Assembly (NCBI GenBank): GCA_027449545.1
Contig: DAIDLI010000078.1
Coordinates: forward strand, 1 to 32,656
Length of the DNA: 32,656 nucleotides
From: Acidobacteriaceae bacterium
Lineage (GTDB): Bacteria > Acidobacteriota > Terriglobia > Terriglobales > Acidobacteriaceae
Reading direction: 5' to 3'
In this document: piece after piece, positions 8,079 through 17,027 of the stretch
Numbering within the stretch: the stretch's first letter is position 1
How the letters are laid out: every line of letters begins with the position of its first letter
The notes under the pieces: generated by a model
Databases searched by the model: none
The model's input: only the letters and a program-made list of their open reading frames with translations
What the model was told of the DNA's origin: nothing
Translations under genes and position numbers: made by a program

Positions 8079-9113
8079 GCAACCGCAGCACCTACTCCTA
8101 AAGTGAATCGCATCGGCCTTCCGATTGTGGATTATCGCGGCGGCAAGTCGACGCTCTGCGCCGGCTGCGGCCACAACGCCATCTCCGAGCGCATTGTGGA
8201 CGCCATGTACGAGATGGGCGTGGAACCGGAACGGGTGATGAAGATGAGCGGCATCGGCTGCTCGTCGAAGAGCCCGGCTTACTTCATGAGCCGCGCGCAC
8301 TCCTTCAACAGCGTGCACGGCCGCATGCCCTCGGTGACCACCGGGGCGGTGCTGGCCAACAGCGGCATGACCGCGCTGGGCGTCTCCGGCGATGGCGACA
8401 CGGCCTCCATCGGAGCGGGCCAGTTCGTACACCTGATGCGCCGCAATCTGCCGATGATCTACATCATCGAAGACAACGGCGTGTACGGCCTGACCAAGGG
8501 CCAGTTCTCGGCTACTGCCGATATCGGCTCCAAGTTGAAGACCGGCGTCATTAACGACCTGCCCCCGATCGACACCTGCGCGCTGGCCATCCAACTGGGC
8601 GCAACGTTTGTGGGCCGCTCGTTCTCCGGCGACAAGAAGCAGCTGCTGACCATGCTCAAGGCGGCGATCGCCCACAAGGGCACGGTGATGCTCGACGTCA
8701 TCAGCCCTTGCGTGACCTTCAACGATCACGAGGGCTCCACCAAGAGCTACAAGTTCATGCAGGAGCACGACGAGCCCATCAACGAAGTCGGCTTCGTTCC
8801 CGCCTTCGATGACATCGCGGTGGATTACGCATCGGGCGAGGTGTACGACGTGCAGATGCACGACGGCTCCAGCCTGCGCCTGCGCAAGCTGCACGAGGAC
8901 TACGACCCCACCAACAAGGCCAACGCGGTGCGCACGCTGATGGAAGCCTCGGAGAACAACGAAGTGCTGACCGGTGTCTTCTACATCGATACCAAGAAGC
9001 CGTCGTTCACCGATCAGCTCAACATGGTGGATCAGCCGCTGGCGACGCTGCCGGAATCGATGGTGCGGCCGCCCAAGAGCGCGCTCGAAACGCTGATGAC
9101 CAACTTGCAGTAG
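8076..9113 (+). CDS. korB: 2-oxoacid:ferredoxin oxidoreductase, beta subunit
   Basis: The 345-residue thiamine-diphosphate and iron-sulfur subunit that partners KorA. Cysteines C28 and C31 (CAGCGH), C62 (GIGCSS) and C212 (SPCVTF) have nearly the same spacing as the four ligands of the [4Fe-4S] cluster in the Sulfolobus two-subunit enzyme. The thiamine-diphosphate/magnesium motif runs from GDGD (105-108) to EDNGVYGLTKGQ (132-143). The stretch HSFNSVHGRMPSVTTGAV is also characteristic of this family. Translation begins at TTG with a strong ribosome site. A strong terminator follows 21 bases after the stop. No ferredoxin or delta subunit gene is adjacent, so the electron acceptor must be encoded elsewhere. 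Confidence 0.92.
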   Translation: MATAAPTPKVNRIGLPIVDYRGGKSTLCAGCGHNAISERIVDAMYEMGVEPERVMKMSGIGCSSKSPAYFMSRAHSFNSVHGRMPSVTTGAVLANSGMTALGVSGDGDTASIGAGQFVHLMRRNLPMIYIIEDNGVYGLTKGQFSATADIGSKLKTGVINDLPPIDTCALAIQLGATFVGRSFSGDKKQLLTMLKAAIAHKGTVMLDVISPCVTFNDHEGSTKSYKFMQEHDEPINEVGFVPAFDDIAVDYASGEVYDVQMHDGSSLRLRKLHEDYDPTNKANAVRTLMEASENNEVLTGVFYIDTKKPSFTDQLNMVDQPLATLPESMVRPPKSALETLMTNLQ

Positions 9114-9134
9114 CGATTGACTGCGAGAAGCCCC

Positions 9135-9178
9135 GAATACCCCGGAACGGCTGTGCCGTTCCGGGGTATTCGTTTATT
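9135..9178 (+). terminator. Strong intrinsic terminator after korAB
   Basis: A perfect 16-bp inverted repeat (9135-9150 with 9156-9171) encloses a five-base loop CTGTG and is followed by GTTTATT. It sits between the convergent korB and addA-like genes. It fits the plus strand best; on the minus strand the T-tract is poor, but the hairpin could still help end the opposing transcript. Confidence 0.85.
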
Positions 9179-9199
9179 GAGCGGATGCCGGAAGAGCTT

Positions 9200-12100
9200 T
9201 TAGATCTCCCACCAGTCGAAGCGCATCATGCGGGGATAGAAGAGGCCCGCCCGCACCGCGACATCGGCGCCGTGCATCTGGCGCAGGACGCGCGCGTAGA
9301 TATCGAGCTGCGGTGCGAACAGCGCGCGCAAACCGGGCAACGCTGTTTCCGGATCGCTCTTCTCCGGATGCGCGGTTTTGTAGTCGATGATCCACCAGGT
9401 TTCATCGCCTGTTTGGTGCGGCTCCGCACTGGCGCGAAAGACGCGGTCTACCTGCACCTGGCGCAATCCCTTGTCGGTCACCCCCGCCCAGCGCATCTCG
9501 CTAGCCGCATCGCAATGCGGAGAAAGGATCCAGCGGCCCGCAGAATCCTGCGAGACCATGGCGGCGATCTCCAGGGCCTGGGCCGCGATGCGCTCCGCTT
9601 CGGAGCGTTCCATGCCCGCAGCGCGCGCTTGCGCCACGATGCCGGGCGAGACGCCCGCGAGCGCGGTCAGCGCCGCATCCCACCCGGATTGAGCAACCAG
9701 CTCCGCGAGCCGCTCGAGAAGTGCGTGGACGGCCATGCCCAGGGCGCGAGAACGCAAGCCGCCCTCATGACGGAGATAGGCTGGGCTGGCGCCCATGCCG
9801 CTGATCGCTTCCGCGGCTGATGTAACCGACGAAGAAGATGCTGGCAATAGTGCAGCCGGTATTCTGTGCAGGCGCGCGGGCCGGCCCGGCGCTGGCATGA
9901 CGATCAGGTTCTCCGCATCGGCCGCGGCAACCTGCTCCAGGGTTCCCTCTTCGCGCCCGGGAGAGGCCTGCCTGTCCCACTGGTCGAACTGGCGGCGGAC
10001 CTCGGTTTCAAGAGCAGGCCAGCCGGTCTGCAACAGGCAGTTCGCCGGGCGGGAAAGCTCGCGCATGCCGTCGGCGTTGGTGGTGAACTCGGGGCGGGCG
10101 AAGAGATGCAATTCTTCGCGAGCGCGGGTCGCGGCAACGTAGAACAAACGGCGCATCTCCTGCTCTTCGCGCCTGCTCCGCTCCTGGCTCACGAACTTGC
10201 GGGTGCTGCCGGCGTCAGCTCCCTTGGACTGCACGGGCGCGACCAGAAACTCGGTGACCTCCTCGGGATCGTCCGACTCCGCGAGGCCGCGCTCCAGCCA
10301 GGCGAGCAGATCGCGGTTGCCGCCGCCGCTGCGAGCTTGCAGTTCGGGTACGATCACGACTTCAAACTCCAGCCCTTTTGCGCTGTGAATGGTCATGAGC
10401 TGAACGCCGCATTCGCTGTCCGCGTGCGGGTCGGGCAGAGCTTTCAGCTCCTTCAGCGCCGCATCGAAGGCCGGCCCCAGCAGATCCTGCTCGCCGGCGC
10501 GGAGCTTGTCCAAAGAGGACCACAACAGGTTGAGATTGGCGCGGCCATTGGCGTCCACGCAGCGATCCCCCCCCAGGCGCAGCCACACCTGCTCAAGCCA
10601 CGAACCGAGTGCAAGCGAGGGTCGCGCTGCGCGCTGCGTGGCGGCGAACTCGGCCGCATCGCATACGTGCTCGACGGCAGCCCTTGCCTCAGAACCCAGC
10701 AAGCCGGCGCGCTCACGCAGCAACTCCGGAATGTGGCGCAGTTGCAGCGCGGGATCGTCTGCGCTGACGAGCAGATGCAGATCGGCGAGCGACAGAGCAC
10801 ACCACGGCGCGCGCAGAACGCCCAGCCACGCCACGCGGTCATGGGGGTTCAGCAGCGCGCGCGCCAGGCTGACGGCATCGAGGATCTCGGGCCGGTCCGC
10901 CAATTCTTCGAGATCCAATGCCAGGAACGGAATGCTCTCGCTGCGCAGCGCTTCCGCGATAGGAGCCAAGGCGCGACGCGCACGGCCGAGAACAGCGATG
11001 CGGTACTTTTGCCCGGCGGCGCGCGCTGCTTCGATGCGTGGCACATGGGCACGGATCAGTGCTACGACCTCTTCCACCTTCCGGCGCAGGGCCTCTTCAC
11101 GCTCCGCGCGAACGCGTTCTTTTTGCGCACGATCGGCGGAACCTCCGCGCTTCAAGGCGGGCATGAAGGTGCAGTGCACTTGCAGCGGTGGCGTCTGCCG
11201 AGCCGAATCCAGCGCCACACTGCTTCGCGCCGGTAGCGCGGGAGCAAACGCAATGCCGCTGCCGTCCTGAACATTGAAGATGGCGTCGAACGCGGAGTTC
11301 AGCGCAGCCACCAGATCGTGGGCGGTGCGGAAGTTGGCTTCAAGAGGAACGTAGTCGAAGAGCAGCGGGTGATCGCCGGCGATTTCGAGGCCGCTGGTCT
11401 TCACGCGCGGGAACAGCTCGGCGTCGGCATCGCGGAAGAAATAGATGGACTGCATGGGGTCGCCGACCACAAAACAGGTGCGGCCGTCGCGATCGGGCCA
11501 CGCAGCCACCAGGCGGCGCAGGAGCTCATGCTGGCGGCGGCTGGTGTCCTGAAATTCATCCACCAGCAGATGGCGAATGCGATCGGCCACGGCAAGAGCC
11601 GCTTCGCCGGGAATGCCTTCCTCGCCCTTCAGAACGCTCAAGGCGATCTGCGCAATCTCGGTATAGTCGGCCGCTCCCTGCTCGGCAAAGACGACCCTGA
11701 GTTGGCCGGCCGCCTGACGCAACAGCTCAAAGCACGCCTGCACGATGGCCCAATCCTCTTCGCTGTAGCGCGCGGGAGGAAGGCTTGCGATTTCTTGCAA
11801 CTCCTCCTCCATTCCTCGCACCCGGGAAAGTGCCGCTATGAGTGTCATTAGACGTTCCTTTTGCGGCTTGGCATCCGCAGGGAAACCATGGCGCTTGTCG
11901 ACCCGCTGGCGGAAGTTCCCATCGCTCAGCAAAAGTTTTGCCAAGCATGCACATGCCTGACGGGCGGCCTCAATCGCTTCCGAATTATCGAATGTCCCCT
12001 GCGGAAACTCCGCCAGTTCTGCAAGCTCGCCATACAGCGCGCCGGAAGTCTGCTCACAGCCGAACTGTGCTAAGGCCAGAGCCTCTTCCCGCGCACCCGG

Positions 12101-12850
12101 AGCTCGTTCGAGCAATGCATTCAAGCGCAACAGGTGTGTCCGCACGGCCCGCGCGAAAGGCCGCTCCAGGCGCTCGCGCAATGCATGCCAATCCTGCTCG
12201 CGATCGAGGACAAAGCCCTGCATCCAGCGGTCGCGCTTGGCCAGCATCTCAACCAGCAGGTCTTCCATCTCCTGCCAGCCGTTATCGCGCCACAGTAGCA
12301 GCGATTCGATTGCCGAGCGCAGAGCCGCATCGGCCGTGCCGAGCTGCTCGAGGACGCGACGCGCCGCCCGGCGGTACAGGTCGCGTGCATTCTCGGCGAT
12401 ATCGAGCCCCGAGCCGAGCGGCGAAACCAGCGGCTGCTGCAAGGCAATCTCGCGGCAGAAGGCGTCGATGGTGGTGATGCGAAGCTGGTTGGGCAGATCG
12501 ATCAGATTCCAGGCCAGAGCGCGCGAACGCGCCAGCGCATTCGCTGCTAAAGATTCCATCGAGAACTCGTCGGCAGGCTCCGAGTCTGCTTCTCGGTCCG
12601 GACGCGCCGCTCTTTCGAGCTCGCCCAGGATGCGGTGCCGCATCTCGGCGGCTGCAGCCTTGGTAAAGGTGATGGCGACGATCTGGCCGGGATCATCGAC
12701 CTCCGCAAGCAGGCGCAGAAAGCGCCGCGTCAGCAGATCGGTCTTGCCCGATCCGGCCGGCGCCTGCACCAGAAAACTTCTGCGCGCATCCAGCGCCTGT
12801 TCACGCGCGGCCTGGTCCGGAGGAAGAATGCGTGAGGCGGTACTACTCAT
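9200..12850 (-). CDS. addA: AddA/RecB-like ATP-dependent helicase-nuclease (UvrD superfamily)
   Basis: A 1216-residue superfamily 1 helicase with a C-terminal RecB-type nuclease, acting on double-strand DNA ends for recombinational repair together with the upstream AddB-like protein. Helicase motifs occur in order: Walker A APAGSGKT (30-37), TFTKAAAAEM (61-70), motif II DEFQDTS (431-437), motif III DPMQSIYFF, motif V TIHSAKGLEFE and motif VI VAATRAREELHL. The nuclease carries a GMAVHALLE helix, a VDRVF strand near 1135 and the DYK triad at 1156-1158. ATG 12850 overlaps the preceding stop by eight bases and has GAGGAGG six bases upstream (12857-12863); the longer frame to 12988 lies inside the previous gene. 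Sequence alone cannot separate AddA from other RecB-nuclease helicases, but the partner gene makes AddA the natural name. Confidence 0.88.
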   Translation of the reverse strand: MSSTASRILPPDQAAREQALDARRSFLVQAPAGSGKTDLLTRRFLRLLAEVDDPGQIVAITFTKAAAAEMRHRILGELERAARPDREADSEPADEFSMESLAANALARSRALAWNLIDLPNQLRITTIDAFCREIALQQPLVSPLGSGLDIAENARDLYRRAARRVLEQLGTADAALRSAIESLLLWRDNGWQEMEDLLVEMLAKRDRWMQGFVLDREQDWHALRERLERPFARAVRTHLLRLNALLERAPGAREEALALAQFGCEQTSGALYGELAELAEFPQGTFDNSEAIEAARQACACLAKLLLSDGNFRQRVDKRHGFPADAKPQKERLMTLIAALSRVRGMEEELQEIASLPPARYSEEDWAIVQACFELLRQAAGQLRVVFAEQGAADYTEIAQIALSVLKGEEGIPGEAALAVADRIRHLLVDEFQDTSRRQHELLRRLVAAWPDRDGRTCFVVGDPMQSIYFFRDADAELFPRVKTSGLEIAGDHPLLFDYVPLEANFRTAHDLVAALNSAFDAIFNVQDGSGIAFAPALPARSSVALDSARQTPPLQVHCTFMPALKRGGSADRAQKERVRAEREEALRRKVEEVVALIRAHVPRIEAARAAGQKYRIAVLGRARRALAPIAEALRSESIPFLALDLEELADRPEILDAVSLARALLNPHDRVAWLGVLRAPWCALSLADLHLLVSADDPALQLRHIPELLRERAGLLGSEARAAVEHVCDAAEFAATQRAARPSLALGSWLEQVWLRLGGDRCVDANGRANLNLLWSSLDKLRAGEQDLLGPAFDAALKELKALPDPHADSECGVQLMTIHSAKGLEFEVVIVPELQARSGGGNRDLLAWLERGLAESDDPEEVTEFLVAPVQSKGADAGSTRKFVSQERSRREEQEMRRLFYVAATRAREELHLFARPEFTTNADGMRELSRPANCLLQTGWPALETEVRRQFDQWDRQASPGREEGTLEQVAAADAENLIVMPAPGRPARLHRIPAALLPASSSSVTSAAEAISGMGASPAYLRHEGGLRSRALGMAVHALLERLAELVAQSGWDAALTALAGVSPGIVAQARAAGMERSEAERIAAQALEIAAMVSQDSAGRWILSPHCDAASEMRWAGVTDKGLRQVQVDRVFRASAEPHQTGDETWWIIDYKTAHPEKSDPETALPGLRALFAPQLDIYARVLRQMHGADVAVRAGLFYPRMMRFDWWEI

Positions 12851-15524
12851 CGACGACCTCCTCGCTCTCTTCGATTTCCGGTTGAAATTCCTGAATGCGG
12901 CAGACCGCTTGCAGTTCACAGCGCTCGCAGGTCTGCGGATACTGGCGCGGATCCACGTCGGCGCGCCCGTCAACAAAATCCCGCGCAAGGCCTTCGATGC
13001 AGTCGCGCCACGCTTCCATCTCTTCCAGATTCAGCGGTGTCTTCACCAGCGCAGCAGCCGCAGTCAGACCCGGGAGCAGATACTCTTTGGCATTCCCTAC
13101 CCTGCCCTGAAAGCAGCACTTGGCGGCCTTGATCCTGGCGAAAGTCAATCCACCCAGCGGCTGCTTCTCCCGATCCAATGCGTACAACGCATAGAGCGGC
13201 AACTGCACATCCTCGGGCCGAGGCGTCTCCCACGACCGCGTTGAGACCTCGCCGGTTTTGTAGTCCACCACGAGCACGCTGTCATCCTTGAGCCAGTCGA
13301 TGCGATCGAGGCGCAGGTGCAGACTCAGGCCGGCAATCTCAACATTCGACTTCTGCTCGGTGCCCACGACCGCGAACGGAACGCGGGTCCGCTCATACTC
13401 CAGCCACTCGGAAATGAGGCGGGTGAGACGAATCTGTTCGAGCTCGAGGTAACGCTGCGGCATGGAGTCTCGAACTCCGGCCGCCAGGCTCTGTTCGAAG
13501 ACCCGCTGCACATGCCCTTCGACGAACGCACTGAGATCGGGCAGCGCCGCCAGTTCCGCATGCGTGCGGATGCCGTCGGGCGCGCCGGCCCACACCGCGT
13601 GCAACACATCGTGAAGCAACTGGCCGCGCTGGGCGGCGGTGAGCCCGGCCTGCGCAGCGTCCCACCCCTGTGCGTCCAGTCGTGCCGTCGCGAAGGCTTT
13701 GAAGGGGCACTGCGATTGGGTGGTGAGCACCGCCGATCCTCCGGAGGCATCTCCGCTCTGCAACGCAACGCGGCTCGCGTCTTCGAAGACAACCGTTGCA
13801 GGCGCAGATGCTGCGGGCGCGACGAGCCCAGCCGGGAGAGCCTGCGGCTCTCCGGCACAGCTTAGGATGAGCCGGGACGGCCGCGCCTCGACTCCTTCGC
13901 TCTGCCGCGCATAGCTGAAGCAGACGGCGGGCGCGCAGGCAAACACACGCTCGGTGATCGCCTGGGCAACGACCAGGTCCAGTTGCGGGGAGCAATGGGG
14001 CATACTCGCTTCGCGCTGGACTGCAATCGGCAGCAGCGGATTCGTCGAGCCCCTGGCCGGCCACCGCTCCTCATCGGCGCCGAGAAACCAGACGGCATCG
14101 GCGTGCAGTCCGGCGGCCTCCGCGGGTCCGGCAATCTGAATGGGCGCATCTTGCGACTCCGGTGCAAACAGGGTTTCGCCGGCAGTCCGCCGCAACTCGC
14201 GCAGGAATTCATCCCAGGAGAGGCGGCGTCCATCAAATCCCAGAGAGGCGCAGGCATCCAGCGTCTGTTGCCAGCGGCGCAGCGCCTGAAACTCGGCGCT
14301 GGTGAGCGCGCGTCCTCCCGGCCAGCCTGCGGTGTCGAGCAGTTCAGGCACCAGCCCCGCCCACTCCAGCGGAGACTGTCGGCGGCGGACGGCTTCATGC
14401 AGTTGCCGGCGTGCCTGCACCATTCGCGAAAGCCAGGGCCGGGGCAACTCCACCGCGCAACGCTGCGCAACCAGATCATCGAGCTTCCATCGAGTTCTTT
14501 GCAGGTTGCGCCGGCGCAGCGCGCGCATGAAGCCGCTCAGCGCAAGAGATTGGCCTGCATCTTCAGTTCCCTGCCCGGTGGAGAACAGCCAGTCAATCTC
14601 GCTTTCCTCGAGGGCTCCATTGAGCCACTGCAAGGTGAGGAGCGCGCCGCGCCCCAGCGCCACCTCGGTGAGCGGCACACCCAGCGAAAATTCAAACCGC
14701 GCAGCCGCGGCCTCTTCGCCGGCGAAACGATGGAATGCGCGCTCAATTTCGCCGCGCTGATTGGCCAGATTCTGCGCAAGCACCAGCAAGCGCGCCTGAG
14801 GATTGGCCTTCAGGCACTGCGCGCACCACAGCGCACATGCCTCCAGTTCGGCTTCCGGATCGGGAGCACGGTAGAAGCGCACCTCTGCGGCAGCAGCGGC
14901 GGGGGTTTCTTCGGTGCATCTTCCCCAGGCATCGAAGACGCGGCGCTGGACCGGCAGGATGCGGTCGAAGCCCACCAGCAGAAGCGGAGGCCGCTCGACT
15001 GCGTCGGCCTCAAGCAGGGCCAGCAATTCCAGCGGCAGACGAGCGCTGCCAATCAATTTTTCCGCCCGGCAGGCGCTGTCGAACGCGCGCAGCCAGCCGC
15101 TGAAGGCTGCCGCGTCCTGCTGCCAGCCGGAGCGGCTCTTCTCGCTCAAATGTTGCGGAGCATACGAGCACAGCAGACGATATGCGTCGGCCGCCATCGC
15201 CGCCATGCGCTGACGCGGTTCCTCCAGCAGGATGCGGCTCTCGGTGCTGCTTTCCACGACATCTGCCCACAGCGCCCGCTCCTGCAAGGGATTCAGGACC
15301 AGACGATCGTCGTTTCGACGCGCCTCCCACTCCCGGCGCACGAAGCTCTGCCAGTCCTGAATGTCCGGCGCCGGCCATGCGGTCAGCCCTTCAGTGCGGC
15401 GGCGGCGATGGAAGTCCGTGGCCACGGCACGAGCCGCGCGCTCGCTCGCGGTCACGATCTTTCCGCCCCCGCGCAGCCATGCGTCCACGCCGGCGTCTGA
15501 CCTGATTCCCTGTTCCTGCTCCAT
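12843..15524 (-). CDS. AddB-like PD-(D/E)XK nuclease, iron-sulfur type (probable DNA repair protein)
   Basis: An 893-residue protein resembling the family annotated 'probable DNA repair protein', which is related to AddB. The C-terminal part is a RecB-type nuclease: TAAQRGQLLHDVLH helix, RLDRIDW strand and VVDYKTG (DYK at 754-756). Cysteines C866, C869 and C875 (CERCELQAVC) plus an upstream cysteine in SQCPFKAF reproduce the four-cysteine iron-sulfur 'staple' of AddB. The N-terminal half is helicase-like in size, but I find no Walker A; residues near GGGKIVTASERAAR do not form one. It should supply the second nuclease and a scaffold for the AddA-like helicase encoded next, with which it overlaps. 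ATG at 15524 is the first codon of a frame consistent with the family; the ribosome site (AAGG, about 12 bases away) is weak. Confidence 0.82.
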   Translation of the reverse strand: MEQEQGIRSDAGVDAWLRGGGKIVTASERAARAVATDFHRRRRTEGLTAWPAPDIQDWQSFVRREWEARRNDDRLVLNPLQERALWADVVESSTESRILLEEPRQRMAAMAADAYRLLCSYAPQHLSEKSRSGWQQDAAAFSGWLRAFDSACRAEKLIGSARLPLELLALLEADAVERPPLLLVGFDRILPVQRRVFDAWGRCTEETPAAAAAEVRFYRAPDPEAELEACALWCAQCLKANPQARLLVLAQNLANQRGEIERAFHRFAGEEAAAARFEFSLGVPLTEVALGRGALLTLQWLNGALEESEIDWLFSTGQGTEDAGQSLALSGFMRALRRRNLQRTRWKLDDLVAQRCAVELPRPWLSRMVQARRQLHEAVRRRQSPLEWAGLVPELLDTAGWPGGRALTSAEFQALRRWQQTLDACASLGFDGRRLSWDEFLRELRRTAGETLFAPESQDAPIQIAGPAEAAGLHADAVWFLGADEERWPARGSTNPLLPIAVQREASMPHCSPQLDLVVAQAITERVFACAPAVCFSYARQSEGVEARPSRLILSCAGEPQALPAGLVAPAASAPATVVFEDASRVALQSGDASGGSAVLTTQSQCPFKAFATARLDAQGWDAAQAGLTAAQRGQLLHDVLHAVWAGAPDGIRTHAELAALPDLSAFVEGHVQRVFEQSLAAGVRDSMPQRYLELEQIRLTRLISEWLEYERTRVPFAVVGTEQKSNVEIAGLSLHLRLDRIDWLKDDSVLVVDYKTGEVSTRSWETPRPEDVQLPLYALYALDREKQPLGGLTFARIKAAKCCFQGRVGNAKEYLLPGLTAAAALVKTPLNLEEMEAWRDCIEGLARDFVDGRADVDPRQYPQTCERCELQAVCRIQEFQPEIEESEEVVDE

Positions 15525-15640
15525 TCATGCGTTATACCTTCTTCGGCCGCTGCGCGTCTCAATCTAGTTTTCCACTCTGCAACCGGCTGGGCACCAGCCA
15601 CTTACAGACGGATAAATGCCCGGATATAAACTGAAGGAAG

Positions 15641-16543
15641 ATGCGTACCCACTTCTTTGCCGCTCTGCTTGCGCTTGTGACCCTGGCGGGATGCCGTACC
15701 AGCACGAAGCCCGATGCGCAATCTGCCTCCTCATCCGATGTGAAGGTCTACCACATGCGCGGCAAGATCGTTTCCACGGATGTTGCGCACGGAATCGTGG
15801 TCGTGGATCACGAGGCCATCCCCGGCTTCATGGACGCGATGACCATGCCCTATCAGTTGAAGGACCCGACCATCGCCACCGATCTGCACCCCGGCGACAC
15901 CATCACCGCCGATGTCCTGGTTTCAAAGACCTCGGCTCAGACCGTGGTGCTGGACGATATCGACGTGATCGCGCAGGGCCGGCCAGACTACAAGCCGAAG
16001 ATTCTGTATCACGTTCCCTCACCAGGCGACAGCGTGCCCGACTTCCGGTTGCGCAATGAGCTGGGCCGCGAAATCCATCTCCAGCAGTTCCGGGGCAAGA
16101 ATCTGCTCATCACCTTTATCTACACGCGCTGCCCGTTGCCGAACTTCTGCCCGCTGATCACGCGCAACTTCGCCGCGATCAACACGGCCTTGCAGAAAGA
16201 GCCCAAGCTTTACCAGAAGACGCATCTGCTGTGCGTCAGCTTCGATCCCGAACACGACACGCCTGCGACTCTGCGCGCGTATGGGGCCGCATACCTGGGC
16301 AGCAACAGCCCCAGCGCCTTCTCGCACCTGGAGTTCGCCGTGCCTCCGAAGGATGAGCTGGCCAAGATGGCGCAGTACTTCGATGTCGGCATGTCGGCCG
16401 GGCCCAACGGAACCATCACGCACACGCTCTCCACCACGCTCATCAATGCCAAGGGCAAGGTGGTGCAGTTCTATCCGGACAACACCTGGACTCCGCAACA
16501 GGTATTGGGCGACCTGAACCGCCTGGAAGCTCAGGCCGGCTGA
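15641..16543 (+). CDS. SCO1/SenC-type copper lipoprotein with N-terminal CusF-like domain
   Basis: A 300-residue lipoprotein (lipobox LAGC, C18) expected to be anchored outside the cytoplasmic membrane. Residues about 35-112 form a CusF-like copper-binding domain with H57 and the methionine set GFMDAMTMPY (M64, M67, M69). Residues about 125-298 form a SCO thioredoxin-fold domain with cysteines C164 and C170 and distal H261 (ITHTLS). SCO proteins deliver copper to the CuA site of cytochrome oxidase or act as thiol reductases. The usual CxxxC spacing is replaced by CPLPNFC (five residues between), a known longer variant. A GAAGGA ribosome site precedes ATG 15641 closely, with a TATAAA at 15625-15630 that might be a -10 box. 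The fusion suggests copper capture and transfer in one protein. No oxidase gene is nearby. Confidence 0.88.
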   Translation: MRTHFFAALLALVTLAGCRTSTKPDAQSASSSDVKVYHMRGKIVSTDVAHGIVVVDHEAIPGFMDAMTMPYQLKDPTIATDLHPGDTITADVLVSKTSAQTVVLDDIDVIAQGRPDYKPKILYHVPSPGDSVPDFRLRNELGREIHLQQFRGKNLLITFIYTRCPLPNFCPLITRNFAAINTALQKEPKLYQKTHLLCVSFDPEHDTPATLRAYGAAYLGSNSPSAFSHLEFAVPPKDELAKMAQYFDVGMSAGPNGTITHTLSTTLINAKGKVVQFYPDNTWTPQQVLGDLNRLEAQAG

Positions 16544-16643
16544 CCGGGGCTGTCCTCCAGCGCGCACTTCTTCCCTGAATCCCGGCGGGCCTGCGGGTAA
16601 TCTGACTGATATGCTGGCCTAAGAAACAAGGAGAGGTCGCAGT

Positions 16644-17024
16644 ATGGCGAAAACAACTCTGGTCTTTGGACTTCTGCTGGTCATTCTGGGTGTGGTCAGC
16701 TATGTAGGCACCGGCAGCCAGCATCCCACCGCGCTCATTCCCCTGTGGTTCGGCCTGGCTCTCGGCGTGTTCGGATTCCTGGCCATCAGCCCCAGCGAGG
16801 GACGGCGCAAGCTCTTCATGCACATCAACGTCACCATCGGCGCGCTGGGCTTTATCGGCGCCGTGGCCTCGGCGCTGCACAACTATGGCGCTGCGCGTTC
16901 GGCGGGCGTCACCCCGGACTACACCGCGCTTGAGGCACAGGGAGCGATGGCGGTCATCCTGCTGATCTACGTGAACCTGTGCGTGCGCTCGTTCATCGCA
17001 GCTCGCCGCGCCCGCGAGGCTTAG
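16644..17024 (+). CDS. Small four-helix membrane protein of unknown function
   Basis: A 126-residue protein I do not recognise. Four hydrophobic segments are visible at about 5-22, 31-48, 61-79 and 101-119, with a basic C-terminal tail (RSFIAARRAREA) that should face the cytoplasm. There are no cysteine pairs, histidine ligands or other catalytic-looking motifs. An AAGGAG ribosome site at 16629-16633 precedes ATG 16644 by about ten bases. It ends three bases before the ABC exporter gene begins, so the two are almost certainly co-transcribed, and it lies 100 bases after the SCO gene. A role connected to the exporter is possible but unsupported beyond position. Confidence 0.8.
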   Translation: MAKTTLVFGLLLVILGVVSYVGTGSQHPTALIPLWFGLALGVFGFLAISPSEGRRKLFMHINVTIGALGFIGAVASALHNYGAARSAGVTPDYTALEAQGAMAVILLIYVNLCVRSFIAARRAREA

Positions 17025-17027
17025 CGC

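Noticed and set aside
13983..15500. 505-codon plus-strand frame opposite the AddB-like gene
   Set aside because: The translation is arginine/histidine/glutamine-rich without recognisable domains. Long antisense frames are expected in GC-rich coding DNA.
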